Below are positions 7,328 through 14,525 of a stretch of 20,031 nt of DNA, piece after piece. This DNA is from an uncultured Oscillospiraceae bacterium. Lineage in GTDB: Bacteria > Bacillota_A > Clostridia > Oscillospirales > Oscillospiraceae. The notes under the pieces are model-generated. The model worked only from the letters and a program-made list of their open reading frames with translations, had not been told where the DNA came from and did no database searches. Positions within the stretch are counted from its first letter, which is position 1; every line of letters begins with the position of its first letter. The translations under genes were made by a program, and so were the position numbers. The stretch spans positions 1-20,031 of the forward strand of contig CAAEDK010000284.1 of assembly GCA_900754605.1 (NCBI GenBank). The letters run 5' to 3'.

Positions 7328-8438
7328 TGGCATCGGCGGCAAAGATCTGGGCCAGGTCTTCATCCGTCAGGCTGTAGCCGAAATAGTCCTGGAAAAAGGC
7401 CCTGGTGTCCTGCTCGATATCGATCTCGGCAAAAATTTCCGGCTGAATCAGTTGGGCCAGCCAGCGCATCATCAACGGAGTCTCCACGCCCGGGGCGTCC
7501 CAGCGGTAGATACCCATGGGGGTCTTATAGACGCGGTGATTGAGTACGGCGGATACCTGGCTCCAGTCCTGTCCATCCAGCCTGTTCTCGTACAGATCCG
7601 CCGGTGTAAAGGAGTCGAAATTGCTCATCAGAATGATATCAGGGTCAATGGCCAGGATCTCCTCCATGGTGATGCTGGACAGATCGGCGGCCACATTGTC
7701 TGCACCTGCCAGCTCCAGGGCCTCCGCGATAAACATGTCGTTGCCCTGCAGCTTCAGCTCGGCATTGCGCAGATAGAGCACCTTGGGCTTGTCCGCGGCA
7801 TTCACCTGCTCCTGGAAGGACTGCAGATATTCATACGCCTCGGTATAAAGTGTGTTGAACTGCTCGGCCCGCTCCTCCTTGCCCAACATCTGACCAATGG
7901 CGGTAAAGCTGGCCTGGAGATCCTCGATGGTCTCGTTCTTCACCATAACCGGCGTGATGCCCAGCGCCTTGAGCTGTTCCGCTTCCTCGGTCTGATAGTC
8001 CCAGATCACCACAGCCTGGACGCCTCGGCTGACCATTTCCTCCATGTTGATGGAGAAGTCGGAGCCGATGCTGGTGGTGTCCAGCTCCGCATAACCGCTG
8101 TCCAGCTTGGAGAAAAAACAGTTGGTATAGGCGGTCATGGCGCCGGGGTTGATGGAGACCATGTGCTCAGAGGTGCCGTCGATGGCATAGATCACGGAGG
8201 ACCAGGGCAGCGGGGTAACCGCGATGCGGCTGAGCTCCGCCGGAACCTCCACCACGTTGCCCGCCGCATCCGTCACGGTGCGGGTTTCCGCCACAGCCTG
8301 CTCCGTCTGCTGTGCGGGGGATTCCGGTACAACAGACGGGGTCTCCGCGGTGATCCCCCCTCCACAGGCAGTCAGCAGGGAGGCCAGAAGCGCGCCGGAC
8401 ACGGCGGCCGCCCCGAGGCGGTGTAAATGTCGTTTCAT
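7311..8438 (-). CDS. FecB/BtuF-type substrate-binding lipoprotein (second importer)
   Basis: This 375-residue lipoprotein has a lipobox LTAC with lipidated Cys25 and then a low-complexity linker. The mature part is a TroA-like binding protein with 'VTDAAGNVVEVPAELSRIAV', a common opening for iron-complex and cobalamin binding proteins. The ATG at 8438 is chosen because AGGAAAGGA lies nine bases before it; the ATG at 8447 sits directly on that SD. It is only distantly similar to the two BtuF-like proteins at 662-2757, so a different ligand is likely. It is the first gene after a cobalamin riboswitch and its terminator. Candidate ligands are corrinoids, other tetrapyrroles or a metal chelate. 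Confidence 0.87.
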   Translation of the reverse strand: MKRHLHRLGAAAVSGALLASLLTACGGGITAETPSVVPESPAQQTEQAVAETRTVTDAAGNVVEVPAELSRIAVTPLPWSSVIYAIDGTSEHMVSINPGAMTAYTNCFFSKLDSGYAELDTTSIGSDFSINMEEMVSRGVQAVVIWDYQTEEAEQLKALGITPVMVKNETIEDLQASFTAIGQMLGKEERAEQFNTLYTEAYEYLQSFQEQVNAADKPKVLYLRNAELKLQGNDMFIAEALELAGADNVAADLSSITMEEILAIDPDIILMSNFDSFTPADLYENRLDGQDWSQVSAVLNHRVYKTPMGIYRWDAPGVETPLMMRWLAQLIQPEIFAEIDIEQDTRAFFQDYFGYSLTDEDLAQIFAADANADSQ

Positions 8439-8524
8439 AAGTACCATTCCTTTCCTGTTCCAATTTAAATTCTCTGTCCAGGGGGCCTGAGGCCAGGGCG
8501 GACGTCCCGGTCCTGCTCCCCGGC

Positions 8525-8567
8525 AAAAATAAACACCTTCTCCTGTATCTGAACAAGAGAAGGTGTT
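8525..8567 (-). terminator. Riboswitch-controlled terminator of the second importer
   Basis: An 11-bp perfect stem (8567-8557 with 8542-8532, read on the minus strand) is followed by TTATTTTT. It lies between the riboswitch aptamer (ending at 8647) and the binding-protein start at 8438, as expected of an attenuator. Confidence 0.85.
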
Positions 8568-8646
8568 CCAAAAGAAGCGTACCGCAAAAAGCGCAGAGCA
8601 ACCCGCGGCACCCTCATCTAATGGCTCGTTAGATACCAGGTGTCCC

Positions 8647-8787
8647 GGAGCATTTAAGTATCCTGACTCGACTTCTCCGCATCACCCCGACTTCCCAAGC
8701 CTGTCGGCTCAGTGTCATTGTGGGGGATGCTCCATCTCACAGTGGCGGCACCGTACCGGACTTTCACCGGTTTCCATGAAATGCTCC
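8647..8787 (-). promoter_or_regulatory. Cobalamin riboswitch of the second importer
   Basis: Read on the minus strand, a perfect 9-bp P1 stem (8787-8779 with 8655-8647) encloses the standard aptamer order: ACCGGTGAAAGTCCGGT (P3), a GCCGCCACTGTGAG box, CACTGAGCC, CTTGGGAAGTC, and a 3' GAGTCAGGATACTT end. The complete aptamer is about 141 bases. It belongs to transcripts from its own promoter at 8820-8848 and to any read-through from the nitrogenase-like genes upstream. Confidence 0.92.
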
Positions 8788-8819
8788 AATGCCTTTTCTA
8801 TATTGAACTTTGTGATTAC

Positions 8820-8848
8820 AGTATAGCACGTCGGCCGCCATCCGGCAA
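8820..8848 (-). promoter_or_regulatory. Internal promoter before the second-importer riboswitch
   Basis: On the minus strand TTGCCG (8848-8843) and TATACT (8825-8820) are separated by 17 bases. The start would fall about 25 bases upstream of P1. It lies within 55 bases of the stop of the component-1-like gene, with no clear terminator between, so upstream transcripts may also run into the riboswitch. Confidence 0.65.
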
Positions 8849-8873
8849 CCACCGGGAGAAGTGCATTTTTCCA

Positions 8874-10427
8874 TTACCAGGTATGACTTTTTCCAATAGC
8901 CGACATCACACACGCCACATCCTCCAGCCACCGTGCGGGCAGTCCACCCCTGCCGCACACTCCGGGCTCTGGACAGGCCAGAAGCTCCGCCCGTGGAAAC
9001 CACGGCCGCAGGGAGGGGAAAAAGAGGGGATCTGCCAGCAGGACATCGGGCGTCGCCCAAGCGGCCAGCTCCGCCGGATCGCCAAACAGAAGCGTATCTG
9101 CGGTGAGAAAGGGCCGGTAAAGCTCCTTTAAAGTCCGGTAGGGGGCATAGAAGGCGCGGAGGATCCGGCAATTCGGATATTCCCCCCGGATCGCCCAGGC
9201 CAGTCCTTCCGTTGCAATGGGCGCTCCGATCAGGAGAAGGGTGCGGTTCCCTGTTTCATGTTCCACCGGCTTCTCTGGCGGGGCCCCCTTTGCCGCCGTG
9301 GAGAAACGGGACAGCCATCGCTCCAGTCCATAGCGTTCCAGCGGCAGGCCGCAGAAATAGGGGATTCCATAGTCGGCCTCCATTTGCCGTGCCGCCCCCA
9401 ATCCTTCGGCCGTCACCACCCAGTTCAGGGCCGGCGCAGACCAGAGCTCTCCGCCCCCAAAACCTTCCTCCCCCCAGACACAGACCTGATACCCCCGGGT
9501 GGTCAAAGCCTCCGCCCCGAGGCGCAGCGGCTGTCTGGAGCCCAGCGCGAGATCGGAATAGCCCAGAATAGAGATCCTCTGGTTGTCACGCCCCTCCGGG
9601 CGCCTCCAAGTGGCCAGATTCCGCAGGGCCCGGTCCACGCCCACTGGTGCGGACTCAAATCCGGTGCAGGGGAACCTGAGTACCGGGACCCCCCGCTCGG
9701 CCAGACTCTCCTGTATCCCGGTATAGTCCATGCCGAGCAGTTCGGGAATTGCACTCCCCATAAGGCCGCAGAAAGCGCGGCCGCTGTGCGCAAAGCCTCT
9801 CGCAATTCCGTTGACTGCCGCTGCCTCGCAGCCCGCGGCCAGCTCCAGATCATCAAACCGTGAATGTTCCAGACGCAGTCCGGCGGTGGCGTCGTCCCCC
9901 AGTGTCAGACATCCGGTGCATCCTCCGGCAGTCAACAGAAAGGGGTAGGCGTCCCAGCTCTGGAGAAGGGACGCCACTCCGCTGAAATCCGGCGGCAGAA
10001 CGGGCAGCGGCGCGCTGCCCCGGGGAATTTCCCCCACAGGCGGGGGAAAGGTGGACAGAATTTGCTCCAACTCTGCCACGGCATTCCGGGTGCGGGCCAC
10101 CAGAGGCCCCCGCAGCAGAATCCGGACGGGAAGGCCAGCCTGCTCCGCAACCTGTTCCAGATCGCATTGCGTCAGCACCTCGGCACAGGAGGCGTAGAGC
10201 ACGACCCCGCCTACGCCGGGGCGGCGTGCGGCCTCCCGAAGCCTGGCTGCCAGATGCTCCGCTGCCTGGCCGGCGGCGTAGTCCGCCCTCGTCAGCGGGC
10301 AGGGCAGGAATTGGTGGAGTTTCCCCAGCTCTGCCGCGCGCAGGTAAAGCGCCCGCACACAGGCCAGAGAACCGGCAGCCGCCAGAAGAAGGTCTCCCCT
10401 TTGCCAAATGCGTTCCGGAAGGGTCAT
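8874..10427 (-). CDS. Nitrogenase component-1-like protein with a doubled first domain
   Basis: This is a 517-residue relative of NifD/NifK/BchN/CfbD, the catalytic component that receives electrons from a NifH-like protein. Residues 165-270 match the first component-1 domain: 'AGGCTGC', 'LELAAGCEAA', then 'GSAIPELLGMDYTGI' and 'GVPVLRFPCTGF'. Residues 284-375 and 394-510 look like the second and third domains ('GIPYFCGLPLERYG' and 'DTLLFGDP'). Residues 16-110 resemble residues 165-258, so the first domain seems duplicated. Candidate cluster ligands are Cys23, 43, 81, 88, 170, 173, 200, 220 and 254. The start may be the ATG at 10427 or the GTG at 10466; neither has ideal SD spacing. The substrate is unknown. 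No second component-1 gene lies nearby, so a homodimer is likely. Confidence 0.8.
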   Translation of the reverse strand: MTLPERIWQRGDLLLAAAGSLACVRALYLRAAELGKLHQFLPCPLTRADYAAGQAAEHLAARLREAARRPGVGGVVLYASCAEVLTQCDLEQVAEQAGLPVRILLRGPLVARTRNAVAELEQILSTFPPPVGEIPRGSAPLPVLPPDFSGVASLLQSWDAYPFLLTAGGCTGCLTLGDDATAGLRLEHSRFDDLELAAGCEAAAVNGIARGFAHSGRAFCGLMGSAIPELLGMDYTGIQESLAERGVPVLRFPCTGFESAPVGVDRALRNLATWRRPEGRDNQRISILGYSDLALGSRQPLRLGAEALTTRGYQVCVWGEEGFGGGELWSAPALNWVVTAEGLGAARQMEADYGIPYFCGLPLERYGLERWLSRFSTAAKGAPPEKPVEHETGNRTLLLIGAPIATEGLAWAIRGEYPNCRILRAFYAPYRTLKELYRPFLTADTLLFGDPAELAAWATPDVLLADPLFFPSLRPWFPRAELLACPEPGVCGRGGLPARWLEDVACVMSAIGKSHTW

Positions 10428-10476
10428 AAAGTGCTTCCCGCCCCCCTCCGCCGAATAGACTTCCACACGGCAGGCG

Positions 10477-11301
10477 TCACGCAAGCCCCTCCACCTCCTG
10501 TTCTGCTGCCCGGCGGCAGAATGCCTCCAGTGCCTCGTCCCCCAGTGGCCGGGGGCTGGTGGGCTGGGTATCCCAGAGCCGCTGGGCCAGTTCCAGAAAG
10601 CGCATGGCCGCCGCCCCGTCCGGTTCCAGATGGTGTACGGTGGTATGCAGATAATCCGCTCTTCGGAGCTGGCGGTCTTCCGGCAGGATACCGACGACTC
10701 TGGTCCCGGATTGCTCTGCGAAGGAGCGTACCAAGGCATCCTCTCCCGCTCCGTGGCTGCGGTTTTGGATCAGCCCGCCCAACAGGGGAGCGGCGCCGGA
10801 ATAGCGGGCGACTCCGCGCATGATGTTGTTGGCGGCGTAGAGCGCCATGAAATCGGCAGAGGTGATCAGGTATACCCGGTCTACAAAATGTTTTCGCATG
10901 GGCACTGCGAACCCTCCGCATACCACATCGCCCAGGACATCGTACACCACCACGTCCCAGGGCTCCTCCAGAATGCCGAGCCGGTTGAGCTCGTCCGCCA
11001 TGGCGGTGATGCCCAGGCCGGCGCACCCCGCGCCGGCCTGGGGACCTCCTGCCTCCACACAGGAGACGCCGAACGCCCCGGGAAAGACAAGCTGCTCCCG
11101 GGCTAGAAGCTCCTCCGACCTCCCCAGAGTCTCCAGCACAGTTGGGATTCGTCCCGACGTCAGGCAGCGGGTAGAGTCCGCCTTGGGGTCACAGCCGATG
11201 TGAAGCACCCGTTTCCCCGTTCGGGCAAAGGCCGCGGAGAGATGGGCGGCCACGGTGGACTTCCCGATCCCACCTTTTCCGTAAAACGCAATACGCAACA
11301 T
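10477..11301 (-). CDS. NifH-like iron protein (nitrogenase-like reductase component 2)
   Basis: This 274-residue ATP-dependent electron donor of the NifH/BchL/CfbC family would form a homodimer bridged by one 4Fe-4S cluster. The P-loop is GKGGIGKST (residues 8-16) and '[10 protein letters not shown]' (36-45) matches the NifH switch I region. Both cluster cysteines are kept: Cys93 in '[11 protein letters not shown]' and Cys128 in '[14 protein letters not shown]'. '[14 protein letters not shown]' is a further family signature. The arginine that is ADP-ribosylated in true NifH (after CAG) is absent. I start at the ATG at 11301; a longer in-frame ORF upstream crosses the promoter and shows no family similarity. 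The stop lies 50 bases before the component-1-like ATG (or 11 before its alternative GTG), so the two are co-transcribed. Confidence 0.92.
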   Translation of the reverse strand: MLRIAFYGKGGIGKSTVAAHLSAAFARTGKRVLHIGCDPKADSTRCLTSGRIPTVLETLGRSEELLAREQLVFPGAFGVSCVEAGGPQAGAGCAGLGITAMADELNRLGILEEPWDVVVYDVLGDVVCGGFAVPMRKHFVDRVYLITSADFMALYAANNIMRGVARYSGAAPLLGGLIQNRSHGAGEDALVRSFAEQSGTRVVGILPEDRQLRRADYLHTTVHHLEPDGAAAMRFLELAQRLWDTQPTSPRPLGDEALEAFCRRAAEQEVEGLA

Positions 11302-11344
11302 CTTGACTTTCTGCGCCTCCCTTGCATGTTGTCTGTAATTTTTA

Positions 11345-11353
11345 ATTATATCA
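11345..11353 (-). promoter_or_regulatory. Extended -10 promoter of the nitrogenase-like operon
   Basis: On the minus strand TGATATAAT (11353-11345) is a perfect extended -10 box (TGnTATAAT). I see no good -35 box. The leader would be only about 37 bases, too short for a riboswitch, so these two genes do not have their own cobalamin switch. Confidence 0.6.
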
Positions 11354-11452
11354 CAGCGGAGACATCTTCCACTATTTCCATTTTCCCTTATTGAATATTG
11401 GTTTTTCCGATAGCAGATCTGCCCGTGCCTGCGGCTTCCCTGGGGGATCTGC

Positions 11453-11481
11453 TTGACTTCCGTGGGAAAGATTGCTATGAT
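11453..11481 (+). promoter_or_regulatory. Promoter of the Opp/Nik-type transporter operon
   Basis: TTGACT (11453-11458) and TATGAT (11476-11481) are separated by 17 bases. Transcription should begin near 11488, just ahead of the riboswitch. It diverges from the nitrogenase-like promoter at 11345-11353, about 100 bases away. Confidence 0.7.
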
Positions 11482-11507
11482 AATATCCACAATAAAATAT
11501 TGTTTTT

Positions 11508-11678
11508 CGTCAAGTGTCCGCTTTGTTTGTGCGTTTCAGCGGAGAAAAGGGAATCGGGTGGAAGTCCCGAGCGATCCGGTCACTGTGAACAGGGAGCACT
11601 TTCACATATGCCATTGTGTAAATTACACGAGAAGGCGTGTCAGTGCGGCGATCTGTGAGCCAGGAAACCTGCTTGATG
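11508..11678 (+). promoter_or_regulatory. Cobalamin riboswitch of the Opp/Nik-type operon
   Basis: A likely P1 (CGTCAAG at 11508-11514 with CTTGATG at 11672-11678) encloses AAAAGGGAATCGGGTG, the P3 hairpin GGGTGGAAGTCCC, a GTCACTGT box at 11579-11586, and a 3' GTGAGCCAGGAAACCTGC end at 11655-11672. These match the cobalamin aptamer order, although the usual GCCACTGT reads GTCACTGT. The core is almost identical to the leftward riboswitch at 1-38. Confidence 0.85.
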
Positions 11679-11764
11679 AAGTATGTTGATGCTTCCGGTC
11701 AAGGCCTCTCGACACAAATGGGACAGGTGATTTCCGCTGGAAACCCGGAAACGCTGTTTGTGCG

Positions 11765-11793
11765 AAGCGGACCTTTAATGGTCTGCTTTTTTT
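11765..11793 (+). terminator. Riboswitch-controlled terminator of the Opp/Nik-type operon
   Basis: A 9-bp stem (11765-11773 with 11780-11788, one G-T pair) has a 6-base loop and leads into a run of seven T's. It lies about 90 bases after the aptamer and 110 bases before the first ATG. Further pairing in 11730-11770 could serve as antiterminator but was not resolved. Confidence 0.8.
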
Positions 11794-11903
11794 CCTCTTA
11801 TGGGGTCTGACTCTGGAAGACGGCCGTGGAACCGGCACATTTTCTGCATCCGCAGGACTTGCGCGTTTCCAGATATAAGTTGGACCGAAAGAAGGAGGAT
11901 TCT

Positions 11904-13520
11904 ATGAATCTGAAAAAACGCCTGACTGCTGCGCTGCTGAGCGCGGCACTTGCCCTGTCTCTGGTGGCCTGCGGCAGCCCCGCCACCCAAGAGAGCCCCT
12001 CAACTGCCCCCTCCCCCAGCGCGGAACCCGCATCCGCCGGTCACACCGCAGACGATATGATCGTTTTGGCTGGTGCCCGTACTCTGGCCCCTGGTCTGGA
12101 GGATGTCTATTTCTCCCACAAGCTCCTGGGTGCATGGGAACCGCTGATCTCCGTGGATGAGAGCGGAAACCCCATGGGGGTGCTGGCTGAGAGCTGGGAG
12201 CGCAACGAAGACGCCACTGTTTGGACGTTCCACCTTCGGCAGGGCGTTAAGTTCCAGAATGGAGAGGACTTCAACGCTGATATCGTGGTGGAGAACTTCA
12301 ACCGTTACAAGCTCATGGAGAGCGGCTATTCCCAGTATACTACATTCAAGGTGGACGAGCTCTACCCCGGCCTCATTGGCTGTGAGAAGGTCGACGACTA
12401 CACCGTCAATGTCAGCTTTACCGACCCCATCCCCCGGCTGTTATTTAACATGAAGGACACTGCAAGCTGTATTTTCTACCCCGGCTCCTGGGACACGGAA
12501 ACCGGGTACTTCACTGAGCAGCCTGTCGGCACTGGCCCCTATATTATCAAGGATATCAAAGAGGATGAGTACGTTGATATCACTGCTTTTGACGGCTACT
12601 GGGGAGAGCCCGCCAAAACAAAGAATATCCGCGTGCGCATCATCACTGACCCTCAGGCCCGCTATGCCGCCTTGGACAGCGAGGAGGTCATGGGGGTGCT
12701 GGACCTCGGGGCTATGCCTGCCGCCCTGGGGGACGAGCTTCTCAAGGATGACCGCTTTGCCATGGCGGTGCAGACCTCCAATATTACCCATATAATGCTT
12801 CTTAAGGGTGAGGGCACCAAATTTTCCGACATGCGTTTGCGTCAGGCGGTAAGTCTGGCCATTGACCGTCAGCTTATTGTGGACCAGCTCTGGGGCGGCT
12901 ATGCCATGCCAACGCAGAACCTGATTAACCGTATGTGCCCCGACTGGGTAGAACTGCCCGTAGAGTATGATATGGACAAGGCCAAGGAGCTGGCCCGTGA
13001 GGTGCTGGGGGACGAGCGCCTTCCGTTGGATATGTATACCCGCTCTCTGTATCTGGACCGCGGCCCTTATAAGGAGATGATGGAGTATATCCAGTCCCAG
13101 CTTTCCCAGATCGGTATCGATGCCACCGTGAATGTGATTGACTCCTCTACTTACTCTGAGATGTCCAAGGCCGGTGAACTTGGGGCAAACTTCATGACTC
13201 ATGGTATGTCCAACCTCAATGCCTACCACTTCCTGGATATCTATATGAGCAGCGAAGGGTCTTACAATAAATCCCAGCATTTGGCCTACAGCAACCCCCA
13301 CGTGGACGAGCTGCTGGCCGAGATGAAGACCACCCTGGACGACGACCGTTTCCATGAGTTGGCCGTGGAGCTCCAGGAGATTGCCAACACTGAGTTGCCT
13401 GTTATTCCTCTGTTCTACGACACCAGCAACCTCATCTACAATCAGGAGCAGATTACAGGCTACGAGGATTTCAGTGACCATTTGGATCTGAGTCATCTTT
13501 CCTGGGTGAACGCGCAGTAA
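11904..13520 (+). CDS. Family-5 substrate-binding lipoprotein (Opp/Dpp/NikA type)
   Basis: This 538-residue lipoprotein has a lipobox LVAC with lipidated Cys23. The body has solute-binding family 5 features: '[31 protein letters not shown]' after about residue 85, '[14 protein letters not shown]' near residue 210, and '[20 protein letters not shown]' near residue 310. Members bind oligopeptides, dipeptides, heme, or nickel and cobalt chelates. I cannot tell which from sequence alone. GGAGG lies six bases before the ATG; upstream in-frame ATGs at 11826 and beyond lack an SD. It is the first gene after the riboswitch, and a terminator-like hairpin separates it from the permease genes, consistent with excess binding protein. 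Confidence 0.9.
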   Translation: MNLKKRLTAALLSAALALSLVACGSPATQESPSTAPSPSAEPASAGHTADDMIVLAGARTLAPGLEDVYFSHKLLGAWEPLISVDESGNPMGVLAESWERNEDATVWTFHLRQGVKFQNGEDFNADIVVENFNRYKLMESGYSQYTTFKVDELYPGLIGCEKVDDYTVNVSFTDPIPRLLFNMKDTASCIFYPGSWDTETGYFTEQPVGTGPYIIKDIKEDEYVDITAFDGYWGEPAKTKNIRVRIITDPQARYAALDSEEVMGVLDLGAMPAALGDELLKDDRFAMAVQTSNITHIMLLKGEGTKFSDMRLRQAVSLAIDRQLIVDQLWGGYAMPTQNLINRMCPDWVELPVEYDMDKAKELAREVLGDERLPLDMYTRSLYLDRGPYKEMMEYIQSQLSQIGIDATVNVIDSSTYSEMSKAGELGANFMTHGMSNLNAYHFLDIYMSSEGSYNKSQHLAYSNPHVDELLAEMKTTLDDDRFHELAVELQEIANTELPVIPLFYDTSNLIYNQEQITGYEDFSDHLDLSHLSWVNAQ

Positions 13521-13525
13521 CCGCC

Positions 13526-13562
13526 ACACCGCGCCAAAGCTGTGCTTTGGCGCGGTGTTTTT
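13526..13562 (+). terminator. Intergenic attenuating terminator inside the transporter operon
   Basis: A perfect 15-bp GC-rich stem (13526-13540 with 13544-13558), a 3-base loop and a run of five T's begin 6 bases after the binding-protein stop. It has full intrinsic terminator form, yet the permease genes follow 16 bases later without a visible promoter. It is probably a partial terminator that sets a high ratio of binding protein to permease. Confidence 0.8.
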
Positions 13563-13578
13563 CAAGGGAGGAATTTCA

Positions 13579-14523
13579 TTGAATCAAACCCTGCGCTATA
13601 CCGCAAAAATAATATTGTGGACAATTCCCATTCTGGTCGGCATCACCTTTCTGGCCTTCGGTCTGGGGCTGGTTGCACGGGGAGACCCCGCTACCAATCG
13701 GGCCAGCGCCGATCCCAACTATATCCCCACTGAGGAGGAAATCCAGGAGCTCCGGGCGGAAATGGGGTTAGATGATCCCATTTTGGTGCAATACGGGCGC
13801 TGGATCTGGAACGCAGCCCACGGTGATCTAGGGGAATCCTATATTGACGACAAGCCGGTGCTGGGTGAGATTCTCCGGCTGCTGCCCAACACCCTCCTGC
13901 TGAGCGGAATGGCGTTGCTGGTCATTACTGTGGTGGGGCTTGCTGGCGGCCTGCTGCTTACACTGTTCCGGGACAAATTCATTGACCTGCTCGGGCGAGT
14001 TTTACTGGTGTTTCTGATGTCTATTCCTGGTTTCTGCCTAGCCTATTTTATGATCTGGCTGTTCGCCCAAAAGCTGCGTATCTTGCCCACCAGCGGCGCG
14101 GAGACACTGTCCTGCTTCCTCATGCCCTGTCTTGCTATTTCCATCGGCTCGGCCTGTGTGGTTATCCGGCTGCTTCGCTCTTCCATTCTGGGGGAGCTTA
14201 GCAAGAATTACATTCTGACCGCCCAGGCCAAGGGCCTGCGGAGGGGCCAGCTCATTTCCCGTCATGCACTGCGAAATTCTCTAGTTCCCTCCATTACTTA
14301 TATCGCCAATACCTTCGGCGGTCTTCTGGGAGGCTCCATGATCACGGAGAGCGTATTTTCCGTCCCAGGAATCGGAAGCTACGCCCTCACCGCCATCAAT
14401 AATCGGGACTATATCGCCATACAGGGCTATGTGCTTTTTACCGGTGTTGTCTTTGTTCTGGTCTGCCTGCTGGCCGACCTGATCTGCGCCTGGCTGAACC
14501 CGCAGATTCGATTGGGGGGCTGA
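13579..14523 (+). CDS. Opp/Dpp/Nik-type ABC permease 1 (DppB/NikB-like)
   Basis: This 314-residue inner-membrane permease has about six membrane segments and a long extracytoplasmic loop after the first. The N-terminal 'ILVGITFLAFGL' helix, 'LPNTLLLSGMALLV' and the EAA-type cytoplasmic loop 'AQAKGLRRGQLISRHALRNS' are standard for the B-type subunit. I choose the TTG at 13579 because GGGAGG stands seven bases before it and the N-terminus then matches the family; the in-frame ATG at 13555 lies inside the terminator hairpin and has no SD. It would form a heterodimer with the next gene's product, starting 2 bases after its stop. Confidence 0.88.
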   Translation: MNQTLRYTAKIILWTIPILVGITFLAFGLGLVARGDPATNRASADPNYIPTEEEIQELRAEMGLDDPILVQYGRWIWNAAHGDLGESYIDDKPVLGEILRLLPNTLLLSGMALLVITVVGLAGGLLLTLFRDKFIDLLGRVLLVFLMSIPGFCLAYFMIWLFAQKLRILPTSGAETLSCFLMPCLAISIGSACVVIRLLRSSILGELSKNYILTAQAKGLRRGQLISRHALRNSLVPSITYIANTFGGLLGGSMITESVFSVPGIGSYALTAINNRDYIAIQGYVLFTGVVFVLVCLLADLICAWLNPQIRLGG

Positions 14524-14525
14524 GC

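Noticed and set aside
6470..8426. Two long plus-strand ORFs (357 and 405 codons)
   Set aside because: They are antisense to the FecCD permease and binding-protein genes, whose family motifs are clear. The antisense products are rich in Gly, His, Gln and Arg, typical of shadow frames in GC-rich DNA.
9864..10823. A 319-codon plus-strand ORF
   Set aside because: It is antisense to the component-1-like and NifH-like genes and shows no protein family signature or SD.
8874..11301. A genuine nitrogen-fixing nitrogenase
   Set aside because: There is only one component-1 gene, no nifB, nifE or nifN, and the NifH-like protein lacks the ADP-ribosylation arginine. A nitrogenase-like reductase is the safer description.
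8874..11301. Coenzyme F430 (CfbCD) or bacteriochlorophyll (BchLNB) biosynthesis
   Set aside because: No other cfb, bch or tetrapyrrole synthesis gene is in the window, and the organism type does not suggest methanogenesis or phototrophy. A tetrapyrrole substrate is still possible.
11302..11490. N-terminal extension of 63 residues on the NifH-like protein
   Set aside because: The extension crosses the extended -10 promoter, has no family similarity, and the P-loop normally lies within ten residues of the start.
12441..13565. A 374-codon minus-strand ORF
   Set aside because: It is antisense to the family-5 binding-protein gene and reads like a reverse frame with no hydrophobic or domain pattern.
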